Part shown: in pieces, positions 1 to 6,658 of the stretch | Layout: every line of letters starts with the position of its first letter | How positions within the stretch are numbered: the first letter of the stretch is position 1 | Program-made: the position numbers and the translations under genes | Notes under the pieces: model-generated | What the model was told of the DNA's origin: nothing | Databases searched by the model: none | Seen by the model: only the letters and a program-made list of their open reading frames with translations | Source: Bacteroidota bacterium | GTDB taxonomy: Bacteria; Bacteroidota; Bacteroidia; Cytophagales; Cyclobacteriaceae | Reading direction: 5' to 3' | Assembly: GCA_023417955.1 (NCBI GenBank) | Contig: JAEZDW010000205.1 | Location: 1-10,014, forward strand | DNA: 10,014 nucleotides

Positions 1-783
1 GGTGTGGGTGCAGCTAATGGCAATTACTACAAAGGAACTATCGAGCGCGCCACAAACCTCAAATGGAAAGGTATTATTCCGCTCGCCGAGATGTTCAGAG
101 AGGAGTTTGACATTCCGGCAATCATCACAAATGATGCGAATGCCGCCGCCGTTGGCGAAATGGTTTACGGAGCGGCAAAGGGCATGAAAGACTTTGTTGT
201 CATCACCCTGGGAACAGGGCTTGGCAGTGGTTTCGTGTGCAATGGTATACTTCTGAATGGCAAACACGGAATCGCGGGTGAAGTGGGTCATACTTCCGTA
301 AACCCGGCAGGGCGTTTCTGTAACTGTGGAAAACGTGGATGTCTTGAAACATATGTATCGGCTACAGGCATCAAGAGAACCGTGTACAAACTGCTTGCAG
401 ATCACCTCGAACCCAGTGAACTCCGCGGTATCTCTTTCGATAACCTCACCACAAAAATGATCACCGAATGCGCAGTACGCGGTGACGTTGTCGCGCTCGC
501 AGCATTTGAATATACCGGCAGAATTCTTGGAATGAAACTCGCCGAAACTGTAGTGCATACCGATCCGGAAGCGATATTTCTTTTCGGCGGTTTGTCTCTT
601 GCGGGAGATTTGATTTTCAAGCCTACAATCAAACACATGGAGGCGAACCTCATGCCACTGTTCCGTGGCAAGGTTAAGGTCCTTCCTTCCGCTCTTCAAA
701 ATCAGGCAGCACCAATCCTCGGGGCCAGTAGCCTCGCGTGGAACTACCTCGACAACAAGCAACCTACGGAAGCGATGGCCTGA
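1..783 (+). CDS. ROK-family sugar kinase, probably glucokinase (5' partial)
   Basis: ROK-family kinase that most likely phosphorylates glucose to glucose-6-phosphate in the cytosol with ATP. The reading frame is open from base 1, so the N-terminus is cut off; about 260 residues remain. ROK kinases are usually a little over 300 residues, so the missing part should hold the DxGGT-type phosphate-binding loop. Numbering from the first codon, the catalytic-base motif TNDANAA is at about 43-49 (Asp45). The ROK zinc site follows: GEVGH with His97, then CNCGKRGC with Cys107, Cys109 and Cys114, followed by LETY. GTGLGSG (71-77) is the second phosphate-binding element. The opening GVGAANGNYYKG resembles glucokinases of Bacteroidota. 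Its stop overlaps the end of the convergent HTTM-like gene by 20 bases. Sugar specificity (glucose versus N-acetylmannosamine or fructose) cannot be settled from sequence alone, but glucokinase is the best call. Confidence 0.93.
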   Translation, partial: GVGAANGNYYKGTIERATNLKWKGIIPLAEMFREEFDIPAIITNDANAAAVGEMVYGAAKGMKDFVVITLGTGLGSGFVCNGILLNGKHGIAGEVGHTSVNPAGRFCNCGKRGCLETYVSATGIKRTVYKLLADHLEPSELRGISFDNLTTKMITECAVRGDVVALAAFEYTGRILGMKLAETVVHTDPEAIFLFGGLSLAGDLIFKPTIKHMEANLMPLFRGKVKVLPSALQNQAAPILGASSLAWNYLDNKQPTEAMA

Positions 784-1624
784 GTCTTTTGGGCAGACGA
801 TCGAAATCGCGGTCTTTAAGAAAGATGGCGTAGGATACTATCATGATCCAGCCAAAACCAGGAAGGCCAAGCATCAGCCATATTATAATGTGAAATAACA
901 CGCCGACGAAAAGTATCGGCAGCCGCGTTCGTTCGATAAACACGAGTGGGATAAATATCAATTCAAAGACGATCGTCATCCAGGACATTGTCGTGTGCAT
1001 AACCCCGGATTCGAAGATTGGTCCAAACACAGGATTAAAAATCAATTCCAGATTTGCAATATATTCGAAAGCGTTTCCCGAACGCCACACCTGACTTGTT
1101 AATTTATCCCAGCCGCTAATAAGATAAATACTCAACACCTGGATTTGAACCAGGATTCGAAAACAATTGAAAAGGCCGTTGGAAACAATCTGAACTTGTG
1201 CAGACGTATAGCCCGGTCGTGATGCCAATGGGATCGCAAACATAGCGAGAACAAGAATTACAAAGTCGGAGCCGTTTGTAAGCGGATGAAGTACACGAAA
1301 ATAGTTCAGTTCAAACCAGAAGAAAATGGCGTTAACCCGATAATCTGTACGCGCAATCAGCGCAAACACAAGAAACGCTGCAAACAGCGCAAAAAAGAGA
1401 TCAATGTTAAAGGCGGCCAATTCTGAACCCGACATAATGATACGCGCATACCAGGATTCCGGAGTTGCTTTCGAATACTCATAAAACACAACGTCTGCAA
1501 CCTGCCACAGGCTGATCAGCTTGAAAAGCGCCAGAAAGAACACAGCCTTCAGGAAAAACCGCGTTGCCAAAGGTTCCCGTTTTTGTTGCAAGAAATATTC
1601 TACAACGCTATGGCTGAACATCAC
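764..1624 (-). CDS. HTTM-like multi-span membrane protein (vitamin K-dependent gamma-carboxylase-like fold)
   Basis: Integral membrane protein of about 286 residues with some seven hydrophobic spans, roughly at 24-41, 71-92, 118-135, 153-170, 212-231, 236-252 and 256-269. The GWDKLTSQVWRSGNAF stretch (171-186), just after a span, resembles the K-L-x(4)-W-x-x-G signature of bacterial HTTM (horizontally transferred transmembrane) proteins. These share their membrane core with vitamin K-dependent gamma-carboxylase. No soluble carboxylase-like domain follows, so this is the short form, whose reaction is not known. The first possible start is GTG at 1622-1624, with ATG directly after at 1619-1621; either lies inside the upstream 183-residue gene, giving a 17- or 14-base overlap and suggesting translational coupling. 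No Shine-Dalgarno is visible. The stop lies inside the 3' end of the convergent ROK gene. The family call rests on hydropathy and one motif and is moderate. Confidence 0.78.
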   Translation of the reverse strand: MMFSHSVVEYFLQQKREPLATRFFLKAVFFLALFKLISLWQVADVVFYEYSKATPESWYARIIMSGSELAAFNIDLFFALFAAFLVFALIARTDYRVNAIFFWFELNYFRVLHPLTNGSDFVILVLAMFAIPLASRPGYTSAQVQIVSNGLFNCFRILVQIQVLSIYLISGWDKLTSQVWRSGNAFEYIANLELIFNPVFGPIFESGVMHTTMSWMTIVFELIFIPLVFIERTRLPILFVGVLFHIIIWLMLGLPGFGWIMIVSYAIFLKDRDFDRLPKRLRPSLP

Positions 1625-2159
1625 CCGGAGAAAATGTAAGGTCTAGGATCGTGTCTGGCTTATGGCTATGATAGTCTATATCATACCATCTACGGATATA
1701 CAACAAGCGAATTGAGTCACTTGTATTGTATTGGGGAAATTCAGCACGCGTAAGCCGGATAAGCTTGCGAAATGAGTGTGACTGTTGTGGTTGTTTGGCG
1801 CGTTCAAGCTTTAAGCACTGGTCGCGTATATAGTCCCTTATGGTAATTTCATGACTTCGCCACGGTTGTTTAAGGTACTGATCAAAGTGTTTCCTGCTAA
1901 CATCAATATAGTTCCAGTCGTTGTCACGGAGAGCACCAACAACAAAGTGATCGGAGGCCTGAATTGAGCTTTCCCTGTAAAACGGACCGAGATGAAAAAG
2001 ATGCTGATAAATCTTCGCCGGTAATGACTTCCCCAAAGGTGCGGCTGACCCCGAGAACGTGAGAAACAACAATAATGCAACGTGAATCACCAGGCCGGCT
2101 ACGATAATGGATGTAACCACATTCCGGAATGTATGCATTCGATTCGTCACGTGATCCAT
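1608..2159 (-). CDS. Hypothetical single-span membrane protein, partner of the HTTM-like gene
   Basis: I do not recognise a named family. The 183-residue product has one strong hydrophobic segment at about 14-36 after a short basic N-terminus (MDHVTNRMHTFR). No signal-peptidase site is obvious, so it looks like a membrane anchor with a soluble C-terminal part of about 145 residues. The soluble part is polar, rich in Arg, His and aromatic residues, and carries FHLGPFYRESS (55-65) and RRWYDIDYHSH (156-166). The ATG at 2157-2159 is the first start; Met8 is an alternative that would shorten the cytoplasmic tail. Bases just upstream are pyrimidine-rich, so there is no Shine-Dalgarno. It overlaps the HTTM-like gene by 14-17 bases, so the two are probably made together and may form a complex. 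It starts 71 bases after the GH57 gene. That it is a real gene follows from the open frame, sensible composition and coupling. Confidence 0.75.
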   Translation of the reverse strand: MDHVTNRMHTFRNVVTSIIVAGLVIHVALLLFLTFSGSAAPLGKSLPAKIYQHLFHLGPFYRESSIQASDHFVVGALRDNDWNYIDVSRKHFDQYLKQPWRSHEITIRDYIRDQCLKLERAKQPQQSHSFRKLIRLTRAEFPQYNTSDSIRLLYIRRWYDIDYHSHKPDTILDLTFSPGDVQP

Positions 2160-2230
2160 AAGGAGAAAGGTAAGTAATTTTCCGTCTCTGCGCTATGGTT
2201 AAGATAGCCGGACGGAGATTAGCTATCCAT
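2160..2230 (-). other. Intergenic gap with an imperfect hairpin
   Basis: This 71-base gap separates the GH57 stop from the small membrane gene. It holds an imperfect inverted repeat at 2181-2216: outer arms TCCGTC and GACGGA (6 pairs) and inner arms GCTAT and ATAGC (5 pairs) around a 7-base loop, with an unequal internal bulge of 5 versus 2 bases. There is no U-run behind it in the direction of transcription, so it is not a convincing intrinsic terminator. It could be a processing or attenuation hairpin that lowers expression of the two membrane genes. I see no convincing Bacteroidota-type promoter in the gap. Confidence 0.35.
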
Positions 2231-4627
2231 TCATCTTACCTTGACACTCAGGTTGTCGCCAAGCAAATTGAAATGCTCCATCCATTCCGGCGAACGCGTA
2301 AGGCGCTCTTTGTTCTCCACCGAAATTTCAAAATAGAGATTCTGGCTTTTTGACAAGTTAGGCCGGATGTTAAATTTCCGAAGCAGCGGAAACAGACGAT
2401 TGAGTCGTTCGATACGTTTCGGGTTATCACCTTCTGACGCGATGCGCTTTAACTCGCGATAGATACTCTCCCCTGCCAATCGCTCAACCTTGTCAGTGTC
2501 TTCAATGTTCAACTCCCATTTTGCAAGCTCCGAAACAATGCGCTCCAGCAGTCGGATGTTGATCTTTTCGGGTTGAAAGCAACGGATGAGATCAGCATTG
2601 AGAATATACTCAAACGTAGTCCTGTATGCATTTGGAATAGGTATGTCATTGTTGCCAAGTGCAGTAACCAAGGGGTAATCACGATTATAGATTCGACGCA
2701 GCGATTCTTCAAGATCGCGCATGCTCGTTTCAGTGATAAGGTCAAAGACTTTGCGCTTCTCATCCTGGAACAGTTGCCATATTGTGTACTTCTCCGGACC
2801 GAAGTATGTTTGCATCAGACCAATTACATCGCCAAGCCGCCCCTCTTCAAATGCGGCCACAATCCGTGCCTGCATACTTGCAAACACTTCTGCATCCATT
2901 TCAATAGAAATGTTTCCAATGAGATTATGCTGCCCCATATACACAACAGCAAATGCAAACTTCTTCTGCGACCGTGTAACGTTGGAGCGAACCTTTGTTA
3001 CTCCAAGCACAAGCTTCTGCTGTCCAGCTTCCTTTTTCACAAAGACTTCATTTTCTGTGGTATAGTTAAACACAGGGAATGACTCCGGGTCTTCTTCAAA
3101 CAGCGACGCCACGGCGTAGTGCATACCGACGCGTTGCAGGTTTGTCTTCGAAGGCAATACGAATTTCTGGTACACCTGCGCGCCGTTTTGCAACGCCGGC
3201 ACATTACTCGGCGCCGCCTCAAGACGTGAGAGAAACTCGGCTTCCAGATTCACTCTGGCAACCTGTGACACAAGCTGCATGGCGCGACACGCATATTGCA
3301 TGATTTGTGTAGTCTCGATTCCGGATATTTCATCGAAGAACCAGCCACAGCTGGTGTACATCAACAACGCGTTACGCTGAACTTCCATGAGCCGCAGCAC
3401 TTGATTCTGTTCCACCTGAGTTTTGCAGTGATCGCGGAAGAATTTTGCTATCGTCTCGTCGTCGCGGCTAAGGATCACGTTAATGTAGTCGTTCCGTGCC
3501 TGCCAGGGATCGTGAAGAATCTGTTCGCCACCGTTTTCAAATATCGGAATCAACTCGTCACGCAGCCAGTCAAGGGCATCGCGCAAGGGCGCGCGCCACT
3601 TCTGATTCCATGCTGGTTTTCCACCGGAGTGGCAGCCGCAATCGCTGCGCCAACGCTCAACGCCATGGACACAACTCCAGGAACTGTTTTCATGGATCTG
3701 TGCTTCATAAGTCGGAGGAAACTTCTCCAGGAACTCCGCGTAATTGGTGAGGTTTGACTGCTCGTCGCGCTGGATAAAATCGAGGCAATACGCCAATGCC
3801 ATGTCGCCGTGTTTGTGATGGTGACCATAGGTTTCGCCATCTGTTGCGATATGCACCAACTGCGGTTCCGGCGAGTTCATATCAAAGCTGTCGATAAGTC
3901 GATCCGCGAACTTGCGTCCGTCATTCAACAGACCGTTAAAAGCCACTCCTTGCGCTATATCGCCGTCGTAGAAGAACAACACAATTGAATTTCCGGAAGG
4001 CAGGTTGCACAGATAAGGCCGACGTGTGTCTACGGTATTTGTGTTCACCGATGTCCACTCTTCCTTACCCACACGCCGGATAGCTTTTGCCTGTCGTGGG
4101 GCAAGGACCGTAAACTTAATGCCGTGTTTCGCAAGAATCTCAAGGGACTCCGTATCCGCTGCGGTTTCGGCTAGCCACATACCTTCTGGCTTCCTGTTAA
4201 AACGGTATTCAAAATCGCGAATGCCCCAGATGACCTGCGTTTCCTTGTCGCGGGCATTTGCCAGCGGAAGAATGATGTGATTGTACACCTGTGCCATTGC
4301 GGATCCGTGCCCACTGAACAACCGCTGGCTTTCCTTATCGGCTTCCTGAATAGCCTTATACGCTTCGCTGTCGTTTACTTCCATCCAGGAGAGCAACGTA
4401 GGCCCGAAGTTGAAGCTGATCCGCGCGTAGTTGTTTACTATGTTGGTAATCGCTCCCGATTCGTCAAGGATGCGGGAGGCAGTATTTGGACTGTAGCACT
4501 CCGCTGAAATGCGTTCATTCCAGTCGTGATAGGGATAAGCGGAATCCTGAACCTCAATTTGTTCAAGCCACGCATTCTCACGGGGAGGTTGATAGAAATG
4601 CCCGTGTATACAAATAAGTTTTTCCAA
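2231..4627 (-). CDS. Glycoside hydrolase family 57 protein with DUF3536 C-terminal region
   Basis: A 798-residue cytosolic protein with a GH57 catalytic domain in the N-terminal 300-350 residues and a long alpha-helical C-terminal part of DUF3536 type. GH57 landmarks are in order: HGHFYQPPRE (8-17), GHGSAM (106-111), GMWLAETA (149-156) with the expected nucleophile Glu154, ATDGETYGHH (261-270) with the expected acid/base Asp263, and SWSCVHGVERW (316-326) followed by DCGCHSGG (329-336). Cys319, Cys330 and Cys332 are a family hallmark. GH57 enzymes retain configuration and act on alpha-glucans (amylase, 4-alpha-glucanotransferase, branching enzyme); DUF3536 members are, to my knowledge, not well characterised. 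The start is TTG (4625-4627), chosen because the conserved HGHFYQP lies only eight codons in and no ATG precedes it. It follows glgB by 43 bases, so a role in glycogen trimming or remodelling is inferred. Confidence 0.93.
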   Translation of the reverse strand: MEKLICIHGHFYQPPRENAWLEQIEVQDSAYPYHDWNERISAECYSPNTASRILDESGAITNIVNNYARISFNFGPTLLSWMEVNDSEAYKAIQEADKESQRLFSGHGSAMAQVYNHIILPLANARDKETQVIWGIRDFEYRFNRKPEGMWLAETAADTESLEILAKHGIKFTVLAPRQAKAIRRVGKEEWTSVNTNTVDTRRPYLCNLPSGNSIVLFFYDGDIAQGVAFNGLLNDGRKFADRLIDSFDMNSPEPQLVHIATDGETYGHHHKHGDMALAYCLDFIQRDEQSNLTNYAEFLEKFPPTYEAQIHENSSWSCVHGVERWRSDCGCHSGGKPAWNQKWRAPLRDALDWLRDELIPIFENGGEQILHDPWQARNDYINVILSRDDETIAKFFRDHCKTQVEQNQVLRLMEVQRNALLMYTSCGWFFDEISGIETTQIMQYACRAMQLVSQVARVNLEAEFLSRLEAAPSNVPALQNGAQVYQKFVLPSKTNLQRVGMHYAVASLFEEDPESFPVFNYTTENEVFVKKEAGQQKLVLGVTKVRSNVTRSQKKFAFAVVYMGQHNLIGNISIEMDAEVFASMQARIVAAFEEGRLGDVIGLMQTYFGPEKYTIWQLFQDEKRKVFDLITETSMRDLEESLRRIYNRDYPLVTALGNNDIPIPNAYRTTFEYILNADLIRCFQPEKINIRLLERIVSELAKWELNIEDTDKVERLAGESIYRELKRIASEGDNPKRIERLNRLFPLLRKFNIRPNLSKSQNLYFEISVENKERLTRSPEWMEHFNLLGDNLSVKVR

Positions 4628-4637
4628 GGGAAATCGA

Positions 4638-4669
4638 TTTCAGGTAAAAGCGGGTATTCCCGCCTGAAA
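4638..4669 (-). promoter_or_regulatory. Nested hairpin in the glgB-GH57 gap (terminator-like or translational control)
   Basis: Read on the - strand, a GC-only stem GCGGG/CCCGC (4659-4663 with 4650-4654) around loop AATA starts 7 bases after the glgB stop and is followed by TTTT (4646-4649), like a short intrinsic terminator. A larger alternative stem, TTTCAGG (4663-4669) with CCTGAAA (4638-4644), encloses it. The gap also holds the perfect 10-base palindrome AAATCGATTT (4631-4640), three bases before the TTG start of the GH57 gene. The stem is short, so read-through into the GH57 gene is likely; partial termination or control of GH57 translation is inferred, not shown. Confidence 0.4.
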
Positions 4670-4670
4670 A

Positions 4671-6626
4671 CTATGTACTAATGTCTTTCAAGTCAAATTC
4701 GTTCACTTCACGATCGAGTTTGAGAACGATCATGGCAAGCGGAGGCAGCGTCAATGAAACGGAGTAGTCACGCTGGTGGTACTTCACCGGAGAAGTACTC
4801 AGCAAACCATGGTTGGTCACACCGCTCCCCTGATACCTTACGTCATCCGAATTAAAAATTTCCTTCCAGTATCCGCGATACGGTACCCCTACCCGATAAT
4901 GCTCCCGCACCGCTGGAGTAAAGTTACAAACCACGATCAGGAGGTCCTCTTTTTTGTCTCCGTGGCGCTGGAACGCGATAACGCTATTTTCGCGATCGCC
5001 ATAATCGATCCATTGAAAGCCTTTGTGTTCAAACGCAAAACAGTACAGCGCTGGTTCCGCACGGTAAAGGGTATTCAAATCCCGGACGATATCTTTTACG
5101 CCCTGGTGGAACGGATACTGCAGCAAATGCCAGTCAAGGCTGCGTTCATGGTTCCATTCAGCAGATTGCCCGAATTCGCCACCCATAAACAGCAACTTCG
5201 TTCCGGGATGGGTAAACATGTAAGAAAACAACAGGCGCAGGTTGGCGAACTTCTGCCATTCGTCACCGGGCATCCTTCCAAAAAGTGACCCTTTTCCGTG
5301 AACGACTTCATCATGTGAAAGCGGCAGCATGAAGTTCTCTGTAAAGGCATACATGATACTGAAGCTGATTTCATTCTGGTGATACTTCCGATAAACCGGG
5401 TCCAGTTTGAAGTAATGCAATGTATCATGCATCCAGCCCATCATCCACTTCTGTCCAAATCCAAGCCCCCCAAGATACGTTGGCCGCGAAACGCCTGGCC
5501 ATGACGTTGACTCTTCCGCAATCGTAACTACATCAGGGAAATGTCCGTATACGGTTTCGTTCATTTCCTTGAGGAAGGAAATCGCTTCAAGGTTTTCGTT
5601 CCCGCCGTATTGATTCGGAATCCATTCGCCGGCGTTCCTTGAGTAATCCAGATACAGCATTGAAGCCACCGCGTCAACCCGCAGTCCGTCGATGTGAAAT
5701 TCATCAAGCCAGTAAAGGGCATTGCTGATCAGGAATGCCCGCACTTCGTTACGGCCATAATTGTAGATATAGCTTTTCCAATCAGGGTGAAATCCTTTTC
5801 TTGGATCAGCGTGTTCGTAGAGGTGTGTACCGTCAAACTTAAATAAGCCGTGAACATCACCAGGAAAGTGCGACGGCACCCAATCCAGTATGACACCAAT
5901 GCCGGCGCGATGGAAGCAATCCACCATGTATTTGAAATCCTCGGGCGACCCGTAACGACTCGATGGTGCAAAGTAGCCGGTGAGTTGGTATCCCCATGAA
6001 CCATAGAATGGGTGTTCCATGATTGGCAGGAACTCCACATGAGTGAATCCCATCTCCTTAACGTAAGGCACAAGTTCGTGCGCGATGTCGGGATACGTAA
6101 GAAACTCATTGCCATCTTTACGCTTCCAGGAACCGATGTGAACTTCGTAAACAGAATACGGCTGCGCTTTACCTGCAACACTCTTGCGCCGCTGCATCCA
6201 CTCCTGATCCTTCCAGTCGTATTTCGATTCCCACACAATAGATGCAGTCTTCGGTGGTGTTTCTGCATACGTTGCAAATGGATCTGCCTTCTCTACATAT
6301 TCGCCCGTATTGGAATGAATTGCGTACTTGTACGCTTCGCCATGGCCGACACCGGGAAAGAATCCTTCCCAGATTCCGGAACCGTCCCAGCGGGGATGCA
6401 AATGATTATGCCCCGGCTGCCAGTTGTTGAAATACCCTATTACAGAAATAGAGGTAGCGTTGGGTGCCCAGACAGCGAAGTATGTTCCCTCCTTGTCTCC
6501 AAAGGTCACAGGATGTGCTCCGAGCTTTTGATACAGCTTGTAGTGTTTGCCACTTCTGAAAAGATGGATATCATAGTCTGAAATCAAACTGTTGCTCTCC
6601 ACGTCGATATCTGTCTTGTTACTCAT
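4671..6626 (-). CDS. glgB: 1,4-alpha-glucan branching enzyme (GH13)
   Basis: Makes alpha-1,6 branches in glycogen by cutting an alpha-1,4 chain and transferring it, in the cytosol. The 651-residue protein has a CBM48 domain at about 30-125 (GTYFAVWAPNA, 47-57), a GH13 barrel at about 160-540 and a C-terminal beta domain ending in LPPLAMIVLKL. GH13 motifs are complete: DWVPSHF (248-254), DGLRVDAV (313-320) with nucleophile Asp318, TIAEES (368-373) with acid/base Glu371, and LSHDE (436-440) with transition-state Asp439. VYEVHIGSW (159-167) is typical of branching enzymes. Length fits the short form without the extra N-terminal domain of the E. coli enzyme. The ATG at 6624-6626 lies 32 bases after the fusion gene's stop. 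That gap carries GGTGATC, which can pair with the 16S 3' end, but 13 bases from the ATG, which is rather far. Position after a maltokinase fusion points to glucan synthesis through maltose-1-phosphate. Confidence 0.97.
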   Translation of the reverse strand: MSNKTDIDVESNSLISDYDIHLFRSGKHYKLYQKLGAHPVTFGDKEGTYFAVWAPNATSISVIGYFNNWQPGHNHLHPRWDGSGIWEGFFPGVGHGEAYKYAIHSNTGEYVEKADPFATYAETPPKTASIVWESKYDWKDQEWMQRRKSVAGKAQPYSVYEVHIGSWKRKDGNEFLTYPDIAHELVPYVKEMGFTHVEFLPIMEHPFYGSWGYQLTGYFAPSSRYGSPEDFKYMVDCFHRAGIGVILDWVPSHFPGDVHGLFKFDGTHLYEHADPRKGFHPDWKSYIYNYGRNEVRAFLISNALYWLDEFHIDGLRVDAVASMLYLDYSRNAGEWIPNQYGGNENLEAISFLKEMNETVYGHFPDVVTIAEESTSWPGVSRPTYLGGLGFGQKWMMGWMHDTLHYFKLDPVYRKYHQNEISFSIMYAFTENFMLPLSHDEVVHGKGSLFGRMPGDEWQKFANLRLLFSYMFTHPGTKLLFMGGEFGQSAEWNHERSLDWHLLQYPFHQGVKDIVRDLNTLYRAEPALYCFAFEHKGFQWIDYGDRENSVIAFQRHGDKKEDLLIVVCNFTPAVREHYRVGVPYRGYWKEIFNSDDVRYQGSGVTNHGLLSTSPVKYHQRDYSVSLTLPPLAMIVLKLDREVNEFDLKDIST

Positions 6627-6658
6627 GGCTGTAGTTTTTGATCACCAATTAATTCCGC

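Noticed and set aside
2160..2170. AGGAGAAAGG as a ribosome binding site
   Set aside because: It is on the + strand, while the adjacent gene runs on the - strand; the complement is pyrimidine-rich and cannot pair with the anti-Shine-Dalgarno.
2573..3757. Open frames of 169 and 153 codons on the + strand opposite the GH57 gene
   Set aside because: Both are in codon-register antisense to the GH57 gene and have no family-like motifs or start signals.
4776..6581. Open frames of 170 and 189 codons on the + strand opposite glgB
   Set aside because: Codon-register antisense shadows of a fully conserved GlgB.
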